DNA of 64,000 bases from Bog-159 sp963738375 (GTDB taxonomy: Bacteria > Acidobacteriota > Terriglobia > Bryobacterales > Bryobacteraceae): positions 806,001-870,000 of the forward strand of contig CAVTWL010000004.1 in the NCBI GenBank assembly GCA_963738375.1. Direction: 5' to 3'. Of this stretch, positions 43,922-51,557 are shown in pieces. The position numbers and the translations under genes are program-made. Position 1 is the stretch's first letter. Each line of letters opens with the position of its first letter. Below the pieces are notes generated by a model. That model searched no databases. It saw only the letters and a list, made by a program, of their open reading frames with translations, and was not told the DNA's origin.

Positions 43922-45327
43922 CGCCGCGCTCCTCCGCTCCCCAACAACAGGCAGCCCTACGCAAGCAACTTGGTCTTCCCGATCTGGTGCTGGCGCAGGT
44001 GCTGTGTGTGGTCGGTTCGTCGTGGGTGGGAATTGCCGCTAAGCTGGGCCGCGCCCACGTCGCCTTCTGGTTAGGAGCGATCGTTCTGTTCTATCTGCCG
44101 CTCGCCGCCGTCGTCATCTGGCTCAATCGGCTGATGCCTCTCGAAGGCGGCCTTTATCAGTGGGCCAAGGTAGGCTTCGGCGAAACCGCGGGATTCCTCA
44201 CCGCCTGGAACCTGTGGATGTACGCGCTCATCGTCGCTGGCGCAATTATCTTCGTAGTGCCCACGGATCTCGCTTACATGATCGGACCTTCCGCCGCATG
44301 GCTGCCTGCCAGCAAAATGGGAACCCTCCTGCTAACTGGTACGGTGATGGCCGCCATCGCGGTCGCCGCCATTCACGGCCTCGACGTCAGCAAGTGGCTG
44401 CATAACGCCGGCAGCGCGCTCATCCTCTTGGCATATGCTATCCTGCTGACGCTTCCGCTGTGGGCGCCGGTCCGGCCAGTCGCGCGCTACGAATTGCCCT
44501 GGTCGCCGCCTAAGCCAAGCTGGTTCAGCCTTGCGGTCTTCGGACAAATGACCGTCGGCGCGCTCAGCGGCTTCGAATATGTCGCCATTCTGGCCGGGGA
44601 ATGCCGCAGCGCCGCGCGCACCATCGGGCAGTCTGTCATGATCTCGGCTCCAATCATCTGCCTGATGTTCATCCTCGGGACCAGCTCCGTGCTGGCCTTC
44701 GTCGGAAACCAGCCCATCAACGTCATTGGTCCCATCCCGCAGACCATGCGCGCCGCCTTGGGACAGACAGGCCCAGGCGGATGGGCAGCTCCCTTCGTCA
44801 TCGGCTTGGTGCTGGCGCGCGCCATCGCCGCCGCCAGCCTGATTTTTACCGGCCTGACGCGCCTTCCCATGACCGCCGGTTGGGACCATTTAACGCCCGA
44901 ATGGTTCTCGCGCCTCGACCCGCGCCGCGGCACACCGGTCAATTCGATTCTCTTCGTTACCGTGTTGGTGATGGCGCTCATCCTGCTCAGTATGCTCGGC
45001 GTTCGCGAGCAGGAAGCCAGTCAGTTGCTGGCCAATGCATCCATCGCTCATTACGCGTTGGCTTATGTCGGCTTGTTTGCGCTGCCCTTAGTGGGCCGCG
45101 CGGCGCTGCGCAACCAACTGCCGTGGTGGCTGAAGGTAGCGTCCATGGCGGGTCTGGCATCCAGCCTGGTTTCGCTATTCATCGCCGTCTACCCAATTGT
45201 CGACGTAACCAGCCGCTTCGAATACGCCGCTAAAATCACCGCTGTCGTGCTACTCGCCAATGCCCTCGGCCTCTGGATTATCTGGGGCCGGACTAATTTC
45301 CCAAATACTTCGTCAAGGCCGCATTGA
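43918..45327 (+). CDS. APC-superfamily amino acid permease
   Basis: 469 aa from GTG 43918, sharing GTGA with the DUF3037 stop. About 12 membrane helices are visible. Helix 1 region: LGLPDLVLAQVLCVVGSSWV, with the unwound G-rich turn. Others include FWLGAIVLFYLPLAAVVIWL, LEGGLYQWAKVGFGETAGFL (the conserved GGxYxW-G-x-G segment of APC transporters), LWMYALIVAGAIIFVVP and GQMTVGALSGFEYVAILAGE. It probably imports amino acids or polyamines. Its linkage to a HipA-like kinase pair is unusual and may be incidental. It ends in a 35-bp tail-to-tail overlap with the alpha/beta hydrolase gene. Confidence 0.88.
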   Translation: MTPRSSAPQQQAALRKQLGLPDLVLAQVLCVVGSSWVGIAAKLGRAHVAFWLGAIVLFYLPLAAVVIWLNRLMPLEGGLYQWAKVGFGETAGFLTAWNLWMYALIVAGAIIFVVPTDLAYMIGPSAAWLPASKMGTLLLTGTVMAAIAVAAIHGLDVSKWLHNAGSALILLAYAILLTLPLWAPVRPVARYELPWSPPKPSWFSLAVFGQMTVGALSGFEYVAILAGECRSAARTIGQSVMISAPIICLMFILGTSSVLAFVGNQPINVIGPIPQTMRAALGQTGPGGWAAPFVIGLVLARAIAAASLIFTGLTRLPMTAGWDHLTPEWFSRLDPRRGTPVNSILFVTVLVMALILLSMLGVREQEASQLLANASIAHYALAYVGLFALPLVGRAALRNQLPWWLKVASMAGLASSLVSLFIAVYPIVDVTSRFEYAAKITAVVLLANALGLWIIWGRTNFPNTSSRPH

Positions 45328-46147
45328 AAGCCGCGGAACATTCCGCCTGCGGCACATGCCCGCACGAATCCAAGATCGTCGTCTGCGCGCCGTGGATGTC
45401 CTCCGCCAGCGCCTTGCCGTTGGCCAGCGGCACCAGCGCATCCTCTCGCCCCCAGATCACCATCGTCGGCGCTTTGATCCCGCCCAGCCTGCCATCCACG
45501 AAATCCTCGCCGCGCAAAATAGAATCGATGAAGCGGTCAATGGTGTAGCTATCGTTTTTCTTCAAGTGCATTGTCAAAGCCTGCTCGGCAAATTGATCGC
45601 TCGAGAACGCCTTGCTGTGGAACACGATCCCCATCAGCTTCTTTTCGCCCTCAATCGTCGACGGATTCAGCCCCACCAGCAGATCGCGTGTAAGCGGCTC
45701 GCCGCCGGTGCGCTTTTGCGAATAACCAGCGCTATCCACCAGCACCAGCTTGTCTACCTTATCCGGATGCGCCAGAGCGAAATCCATCGCCACCCACCCG
45801 CCCAATGAGTTACCCACCAGAGTCGCCTTCTCGATGCCCGCCTTTTTATAAAATGCGTTCAGAAAATCCACCAGCGTACCCACGCGATAGTCGATCAACG
45901 GCTTATCCGATCGCCCGAAGCCAATCTGATCCGGCACGAAGACGTGATACTTGCCCGCTAGAGCCGGCACCGTCGCAGCCCAGTTGGTGCCATCGCCGCC
46001 CAATCCGTGCAGCAGGATAACCGTAGGCCCCGAACCGGTCTCCTGATAAAAAATCTTCTGTCCGTAAATCTCCACCTGCTTGGTGGAGTTGTCCTGCGCG
46101 CTCACGGCCATGGCCAGCGCACACAGTAAACCGATACGCGAAATCAT
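45293..46147 (-). CDS. Secreted alpha/beta hydrolase
   Basis: 284 aa from ATG 46147 with a short signal peptide (ISRIGLLCALAMAVSAQ). A TTG at 46165 is an alternative start. The fold is clear: oxyanion loop TVILLHGLGGDGTNW, FVPDQIGFGRSDKP, nucleophile elbow LVGNSLGGWVAMDFALAHPD (Ser), acid in PTMVIWGREDALVPLANG (Asp) and His in LDSCGHVPQAE. These are the catalytic triad residues of alpha/beta hydrolases related to haloalkane dehalogenase/C-C hydrolase-type enzymes; the substrate is not predictable. It begins about 20 nt after the NHL gene stop on the same strand and converges with the permease. Confidence 0.9.
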   Translation of the reverse strand: MISRIGLLCALAMAVSAQDNSTKQVEIYGQKIFYQETGSGPTVILLHGLGGDGTNWAATVPALAGKYHVFVPDQIGFGRSDKPLIDYRVGTLVDFLNAFYKKAGIEKATLVGNSLGGWVAMDFALAHPDKVDKLVLVDSAGYSQKRTGGEPLTRDLLVGLNPSTIEGEKKLMGIVFHSKAFSSDQFAEQALTMHLKKNDSYTIDRFIDSILRGEDFVDGRLGGIKAPTMVIWGREDALVPLANGKALAEDIHGAQTTILDSCGHVPQAECSAAFNAALTKYLGN

Positions 46148-46165
46148 CTCTGAATTGTACGACAA

Positions 46166-48958
46166 TCATTTCACCGCGATCGTCACCCCGGAGGGACTTT
46201 GATAAGCGCCCACGCTCAGCAGCACCGGCAGGTCGCCCGCGGGAATGAACCCGCTGGGTATCTGGGCGTTGATCTGCAACAGACCCGCGAAACCGGGCGC
46301 TTCCGCCGCGAAAAGCAGATCCGCCGTGATCCCGCCGATCGACAGGGAAACCGGCAGCACGGGCTGCGGATAAGGAGCGGCCGCGGCCTGTCCGCTCTCC
46401 CCGGCCGGCGAAGTCTGTCCTTCGCCCGTCGCATACAAAACGACGAACGATCCGCGCTCAGCGGGATTCGCATCCGAATTGATCGAGCCATCCTGATTGA
46501 CGGCCACCACATTTCCCGTCCCGCTGCTCAGCGTAAACAGCGCCGGATTGGCGTCCGCCAGTGCCACTTGCATGGTGACCAGCGTATTTCCTTGATACAT
46601 CACCTGCAGTTCAGCGGAAGTCAGGCCGGCCATCTCGTAGGGCGTCTGCGCATTGATCTGGCTGGCCTGCGCATAAAATAAAGCAGCCGGTATCGAATTG
46701 AACAATACCTGCACGCCGGCAAGGTTGGTAGAAAGCGTTCCATTGTCCCCGAAAACCCCATAAGCTGCCACGCTCGGCCCCATGCTTTGTCCGGCGCCCG
46801 CGAAAATAGAGAAAATCTCGCCCGGCGCCAGAGGTCCCGCTGCGAGACTCGCCGCGCTCGCCGTTGTCACAGTCACCGGTTGCACCGTCGTCACCGCCGC
46901 CTGTCCCACGCTCATCATGCGCACCCGGTTGTTCCCGCTATCGGCCACGTAGATGTTTCCCTTCGCGTCCACGGTCAACCCGTAAGGATTGTCCAGCGCG
47001 ATATCCAGGGCCGCCCCGGAATCGCCGTTGTATGACGCGCTTCCGGTACCGGCGATCGTAGTGATGTTGCCGTCCGGCGTCACTATCCGCACCCGTTGGT
47101 TCCCGCTGTCGGCAATGAAAATGTTCCCGCTGCCATCCACCGCAACTCCCGCCGGATAGCTTAACGCCGCTGCCGTCGCCGCGCCGCCGTCGCCGCTGAA
47201 TCCGCTCGTGCCCGTACCCGCGATTGTGGTTATCGCAGAACCCGGGCTCAACATCCGTATCCGATGATTCCAGCAATCCGCAATATACAAATTGTCCTGG
47301 CCGTCAACCGCCAGCCCCACCGGCCCGTACAATTCCCCAAGCGTCGTGCCGTCACCGGCGCTGCCCGCCGTGCCCGTGCCCGCCACCGTATGGAAATCGC
47401 CCGCCGTATCGACCTGAATCACGCGATTGTTGTTGGTGTCCGATACATACACGTTCCCCAAGCTATCGGCCGCCAAGCCCTGCGGCGCGTTCAGCGACAT
47501 CAGCGCAGCCGGCGTGCCCTCGCTGCCGTAGCCGCCCACGCCGCCGTTGCCCGCGAAAGTTGTAATGATGCCGGTCGCGTCGACCCGCCGCACGCGATTG
47601 GCATTCATGTCCGCTATGTACAGGTTCCCGGCCGGGTCGAAGGCTAGCGCATCCGGGAGTGCCAGGCTCGCGTTGAGGGCTGCCAACCCGTCGCCTGTAT
47701 TGGCCGGCCCGCCATCCCCGGCAACGGTCGAAATCGCGCCGGCCGCGCTTACCACGCGCACCCGATGATTCTGCTGGTCCGCGATGAACAGCGTGCCGTT
47801 GTTGAATGCCAAACCCGTAGGCGTGTTCAGCACGGCCGAGATCGCGCTACCGCCATCGCCCCCGAAACCGAACGTGCCGTCTCCGCCTACCGTAGCGATG
47901 ATGCCGGTAGCCGCCGCAACATAGCGCACTCGATGTGTTTCGGCGATGAACAGGTTACCCGATGCGTCGAGCGCCGCTCCCACCGGCGAGCTCAGCGCGG
48001 TCGCCGTAGCCAGGTGTCCGTCGCCCGTATAGGTTCCCTCGCCCGGCGTACCTGCAACAATGCTCATCGCTCCCGCGGGCGTCAACTGCCAGACATAAGA
48101 ATTACCTTTCTCTGGAATATATAAATTGCCGCCTGCGCCCGCTGCCAGTCCGGTCAGTTGAATGTATGGCATCCCGAAGCTCAGTTGCGTACACACGGTG
48201 CTGATGGTTCCCGCGCCTGCCAGGACCTTGCGGATGCGCACATTGCTGCTGTCCACGATAAATAGGTTGCCCGCGCCATCCAGCGCCAGGCCAGCGGGAA
48301 AAGCCAATTGCGATGCCGTCGCCGGACCACCATCCCCGCCCAAACCTGCGATACCCGTTCCCGCTACCGTGCTGATGGTGCCGTCGGGCGCGACGCGTCG
48401 CACGCGATGGCCGTCGAACTCCGAAATATACAGGTTACCTACCGCGTCTGTAACGACGTTGCGCGGCCCGAGCAGCATCGCTGCCGTGGCCTGTCCTCCG
48501 TCCCCATTGCTTCCGCTCGATCCGTCGCCTGCCGCTGTCGTTATATTTCCCGTGGTGTCGACCTTGCGCACCCGTTGATTCCCAAAATCCGCAATGTACA
48601 AATTGCCTGCGGCATCCAACGTCACATCGTAAGGTTGATTCAACTGCGCCGCCGCAGCCGGTCCGCCATCGCCGCTAAACCCCCCGTGACCATTACCCGC
48701 CACCGTAGTGATCACGCCGTCGCTTACTTTGCGCACCCGATGGTTGGCCGCGTCCGCGATATATAGGTTCCCGGCGCCGTCAATCGCCATGCCCTCCGGC
48801 TGTGCGATCTGCGCCGACGCCGCCGGCCCGCCATCGCCCATCATGTCGCTCCCCGCGATACTCGAAATCTGGTAGGCCGGGGTCGCCCCAAGGGCAGGAA
48901 AACTGGCGATGCATAAGGAGGCCAGTGCGAGGAATACTCCCCGATACTCGAAGCGCAT
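46166..48958 (-). CDS. Secreted NHL-repeat protein with TIGR03437-like C-terminus
   Basis: 930 aa with signal peptide (GVFLALASLCIASFPALG). Residues about 30-680 consist of a dozen or more NHL-type blades of the form (V/L)AxDxxGNLYIAD..N(H/N)R(V/I)RxV alternating with ITTxAGxGxxGxxGDGGPA, which should form two beta-propellers. The C-terminal part of about 240 aa (LAPGEIFSIFAGAGQSMGPS, LAGVQVLFNSIPAALFYAQA, SQINAQTPYEMAG, VVLYATGEGQTSPAG, LLQINAQIPSGF) is the TIGR03437 domain that I associate with Solibacter. It is probably extracellular with a binding role; the ligand is unknown. AGGGAAT precedes the ATG. Confidence 0.9.
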   Translation of the reverse strand: MRFEYRGVFLALASLCIASFPALGATPAYQISSIAGSDMMGDGGPAASAQIAQPEGMAIDGAGNLYIADAANHRVRKVSDGVITTVAGNGHGGFSGDGGPAAAAQLNQPYDVTLDAAGNLYIADFGNQRVRKVDTTGNITTAAGDGSSGSNGDGGQATAAMLLGPRNVVTDAVGNLYISEFDGHRVRRVAPDGTISTVAGTGIAGLGGDGGPATASQLAFPAGLALDGAGNLFIVDSSNVRIRKVLAGAGTISTVCTQLSFGMPYIQLTGLAAGAGGNLYIPEKGNSYVWQLTPAGAMSIVAGTPGEGTYTGDGHLATATALSSPVGAALDASGNLFIAETHRVRYVAAATGIIATVGGDGTFGFGGDGGSAISAVLNTPTGLAFNNGTLFIADQQNHRVRVVSAAGAISTVAGDGGPANTGDGLAALNASLALPDALAFDPAGNLYIADMNANRVRRVDATGIITTFAGNGGVGGYGSEGTPAALMSLNAPQGLAADSLGNVYVSDTNNNRVIQVDTAGDFHTVAGTGTAGSAGDGTTLGELYGPVGLAVDGQDNLYIADCWNHRIRMLSPGSAITTIAGTGTSGFSGDGGAATAAALSYPAGVAVDGSGNIFIADSGNQRVRIVTPDGNITTIAGTGSASYNGDSGAALDIALDNPYGLTVDAKGNIYVADSGNNRVRMMSVGQAAVTTVQPVTVTTASAASLAAGPLAPGEIFSIFAGAGQSMGPSVAAYGVFGDNGTLSTNLAGVQVLFNSIPAALFYAQASQINAQTPYEMAGLTSAELQVMYQGNTLVTMQVALADANPALFTLSSGTGNVVAVNQDGSINSDANPAERGSFVVLYATGEGQTSPAGESGQAAAAPYPQPVLPVSLSIGGITADLLFAAEAPGFAGLLQINAQIPSGFIPAGDLPVLLSVGAYQSPSGVTIAVK

Positions 48959-49122
48959 ATTCCCTAAGAGTGTGGGCGTTCACGCTGATTCTTCTCACCC
49001 CCGTGCACCCAACACTAAAGGTTGCAAAATGTTGCGGCGCTTTGGCGCATTGCGTGCCTTATGCAAAACCGAACCGCGGGCTGAAAACGGGAATCCACAA
49101 CCAGCTTGGCCAATATTCCATT

Positions 49123-49944
49123 ATGAGTGAACGTTTTAGACCCTCGGCCGCGCCGGAAACGAACGACGCTTTCCGTATTTTGGTCGTCGACGATGATCCG
49201 GTTGCAGGGCAATTGCTGCAAGAATTGATGAAGAATCTGCAGCACAGGTACGAATTGCACTTTGCGTCGGACGGTTTGGTGGCTCTGGAGTTCCTCTACC
49301 GGCAGGGAGATTATGTAGCTGTTCCCCGTCCCCATCTCATCCTCTTAGACATCAATATGCCGCGCCTGGGCGGTTTGGAAACCCTGTCCGCAATTAAGGC
49401 CGATCCCGAACTCCGCCTCATCCCGGTAATCATGCTTTCCACTTCTGCGTCGCCGGACGACATACGCCAAAGCTATCTTTCCCACGCCAATGGCTATGTC
49501 CGGAAGCCGATGGACTTGGAGCGGTCCGAAAAATTGATCCGGGCCGTGGAGGCTTTTTGGATCGAGTTCGCTCTCTTTCCTCAGATGGATGAGCGCACCA
49601 AAAGCCTCTGGAATTTTCCGGAAAACGCTTACACTGGCGCGCGAATTGCAAATGAGAAGCTGGAGGCGAAAAGCCGTACCGCGCAGTTCGAGGATTCGGA
49701 GCCAGAAACAGATGCATCTGCGGATGTACCCGTGTGCATGGAACGGCAAACCCTCATGGATGATTTGGGGGAAGCGGTTCAAGACCTGATCGGGTTGCAC
49801 CAGCATCAGTTTCTTGCTATCCAAGCCGGCGACGACGATTGTCATCGCTTCGATTTGCTGATTCATGTGGCGAACGAAAAGAAGCAGGCTATGAAGTACG
49901 CTTGCTTGCGCCACGATGAGGAACACGGCTGTTCGAAAAAATAG
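49123..49944 (+). CDS. Response regulator with C-terminal extension
   Basis: 273 aa from ATG 49123. The receiver domain (about 18-150) has the acidic pair in RILVVDDDPVAGQLL, phospho-acceptor Asp in HLILLDINMPRLGGLETL, Thr/Ser in PVIMLSTSASPDDI and the Lys in ANGYVRKPMDLE. This is the Rcp1-like single-domain subgroup, common as phytochrome partners. A further 120 aa follow without a DNA-binding domain: a charged linker (EKLEAKSRTAQFEDSEPETD) and a helical His-rich end (GLHQHQFLAIQAGDDDCHRF) that does not match an output domain I know. A 65-codon gene starts on the last base of its stop. No kinase gene is adjacent. Confidence 0.85.
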   Translation: MSERFRPSAAPETNDAFRILVVDDDPVAGQLLQELMKNLQHRYELHFASDGLVALEFLYRQGDYVAVPRPHLILLDINMPRLGGLETLSAIKADPELRLIPVIMLSTSASPDDIRQSYLSHANGYVRKPMDLERSEKLIRAVEAFWIEFALFPQMDERTKSLWNFPENAYTGARIANEKLEAKSRTAQFEDSEPETDASADVPVCMERQTLMDDLGEAVQDLIGLHQHQFLAIQAGDDDCHRFDLLIHVANEKKQAMKYACLRHDEEHGCSKK

Positions 49945-50141
49945 TGCCGTTAACAACCTTACAGCGAGAAGCGATTACCGACAGCATGTTGAAGATCCAA
50001 TCGATCCAGGCCTCATTGGCGCAAATAGACGCGAATACCGTTCCCAAGATCGGCGAAATTCACAATTGTCTAAGAAGTGCCCACCAGAATTTCAGTGCCG
50101 CTCTGCGGGCCGGATCGGCGTCCCGGAAACTTACCCCATAG
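49944..50141 (+). CDS. 65-aa helical protein coupled to the response regulator
   Basis: GTG at 49944 shares its G with the TAG stop of the response regulator gene, a layout typical of termination-reinitiation. The product starts MPLTTLQREAITDSMLKIQS and is predicted almost entirely helical, with Ile/Leu/Ala spacing like a coiled coil (IQASLAQIDANTVPKIGEIH) and a basic end. No signal or membrane segment. No family is recognised. The location suggests a small regulator or partner of the receiver protein. The alternative is that it is a chance frame, but length, composition and junction favour a gene. Confidence 0.5.
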   Translation: MPLTTLQREAITDSMLKIQSIQASLAQIDANTVPKIGEIHNCLRSAHQNFSAALRAGSASRKLTP

Positions 50142-50273
50142 TCGCCCAAAACGGTGCAACTAAATGCACACTTCTGCACCCTAATCGACCATGCAAGCTA
50201 AACAATCGATTGAGCTTAATGGCAAATTGGGTTCGTTCGCGAGGGCCGGCCATCGCCTGGTAGCCCGGCATGC

Positions 50274-50789
50274 TTATTTGGTCAGACCGGCGACGTACAC
50301 GCCGCGGTAACCATCGGCTTTGGCTTCCGTACCGACGACCTTAATGATGTGTCCCATGTGCTCGGCGCCGGCAGCCGCAACCGTCACCCCGCCATCGCGC
50401 CGCGGATCGTGCTCCTCGGGCATTAAGATGTACAGTTCGCCGTCTTTGGTCAGCAGTCCGACCGGCTGTCCGGTCTGCGCGCACTTTTGTCCGCAAGCCC
50501 GATGCTTTTCACCGTGCTTGCCCAATTGCAGGTAGCAGGAAATATCCACCACTTCGCCCACCAGGGTGACTTCATGTCCCGCTTCCGGCTTCTTATCCAC
50601 ACCGGCAGCGATTGTCGTAGCCGACCAGGGCTGCGCAGACGAGGCACCCAGAGTAGCCGCTGGTGCGTCGTAAGTGCCGGTCTCCACCTTCATCTCGGGG
50701 TGCAAAATTGCGCCTCCCCCAGCCGTCAAAACGGCTGCCGCCAAGGTGAGAGTTGCTCCAGACAAGACAGCTTTCAGTAGGTTCGTCAT
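50274..50789 (-). CDS. Secreted protein with CYL...HxxCGxxC motif
   Basis: 171 aa with signal peptide (LLKAVLSGATLTLAAAVLTA). A low-complexity linker is followed by a beta-rich domain: VTLVGEVVDISCYLQLGKHG, EKHRACGQKCAQTGQPVGLL, GELYILMPEEHDPR and GHIIKVVGTEAKADGYRGVY. Three Cys (CYL, CGQKC) and His residues in fixed spacing suggest a metal or redox site. The strand order (VGEVVDISCYL ... IKVVGT) resembles a small OB-fold-like domain. I know similar sequences from Acidobacteria and Planctomycetes as uncharacterised proteins. It is a monocistronic unit, divergent from the gene at 50951. Confidence 0.75.
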   Translation of the reverse strand: MTNLLKAVLSGATLTLAAAVLTAGGGAILHPEMKVETGTYDAPAATLGASSAQPWSATTIAAGVDKKPEAGHEVTLVGEVVDISCYLQLGKHGEKHRACGQKCAQTGQPVGLLTKDGELYILMPEEHDPRRDGGVTVAAAGAEHMGHIIKVVGTEAKADGYRGVYVAGLTK

Positions 50790-50904
50790 AGTTTCCCTAG
50801 TTTACACCGTTCGAAGCCTTCCGGCATGCGCGTTGACGTGTTTTGAAAAAAAACTGTCTCCTTTGCATTCAAGACCTTCCCGCGGAATAAAACTCACATT
50901 TCTA

Positions 50905-50932
50905 AGCGCGTCATAGCGCTGCGTCTTACAAT
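50905..50932 (+). promoter_or_regulatory. Possible -10 box and inverted repeat before an unknown gene
   Basis: TACAAT at 50927-50932 could be a -10 element for the gene at 50951, leaving a leader of only about 15 nt that contains GGGAGGTAG. Just upstream, AGCGC and GCGCT form an inverted repeat with a 6-nt spacer (50905-50920), a candidate operator. No matching -35 is seen. Confidence 0.25.
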
Positions 50933-50950
50933 CGAATCGGGAGGTAGCCA

Positions 50951-51442
50951 ATGACCGCACTCCGCGGAGATTACCCTAAAACCGCCATCCAGAAAAGCGA
51001 GTACCGGTATGGACCGGTCCCCAGTATGATCGGTGGGCTGGTCGACCAAATCGCCCCTGGCTTACGGCAACAACTCGTCAATGAGTTTACCGAGCTGTAT
51101 AAGCCCGTGGGAATCGATTGCCGCATTGTCGAATACTTGGCTTACCTGGTGAGCCACGTCAGAGGCTGTCAATATCTCGATACGCAAACTTTCGCCGGGG
51201 CCGACGCATCCGGCGCAGGCCTGAATATAACTTCGGATCAGGCTTCCCCGCGCGCCCTGATGGAAACTCTAACCTCGCCCCGGCTGATCGAAAAAACTGA
51301 AGGCTACCGCGCACAGCTCCAACATGAAGTCGCGCGCACTGTTCGACATCTGCTTAACGCTGCCAAGAACCGGAAACTGAATGAACAACGGCAAATCGAC
51401 CAATTAATGCGGGCCAAAGTCTGCACGCCCGTGATACAGTAG
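50951..51442 (+). CDS. Conserved-looking helical protein of unknown function
   Basis: 163 aa with a strong ribosome site (GGGAGGTAG, 7 nt). No signal peptide or membrane segment. The first 85 residues look folded: YRYGPVPSMIGGLVDQIAPG, LRQQLVNEFTELYKPVGIDC and RIVEYLAYLVSHVRGCQYLD. A Gly/Ser-rich break follows, then a mostly helical, basic C-terminal part (GYRAQLQHEVARTVRHLLNA). I do not recognise a family. The gene stands alone between a divergent secreted-protein gene and the aminotransferase gene about 115 bp downstream. Confidence that it is a gene comes from the Shine-Dalgarno and the amino acid pattern. Confidence 0.6.
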   Translation: MTALRGDYPKTAIQKSEYRYGPVPSMIGGLVDQIAPGLRQQLVNEFTELYKPVGIDCRIVEYLAYLVSHVRGCQYLDTQTFAGADASGAGLNITSDQASPRALMETLTSPRLIEKTEGYRAQLQHEVARTVRHLLNAAKNRKLNEQRQIDQLMRAKVCTPVIQ

Positions 51443-51557
51443 GGTGTGCTTCCCCTACCCTCCATCTGTCGTCCCGCTCTCTTTGGCGCCGATTAGTCAC
51501 TACGCAACCTTCTGCCCTCACCCGTTGCCTTAAATAATCTTGTAAGGAGTCTTGCGT

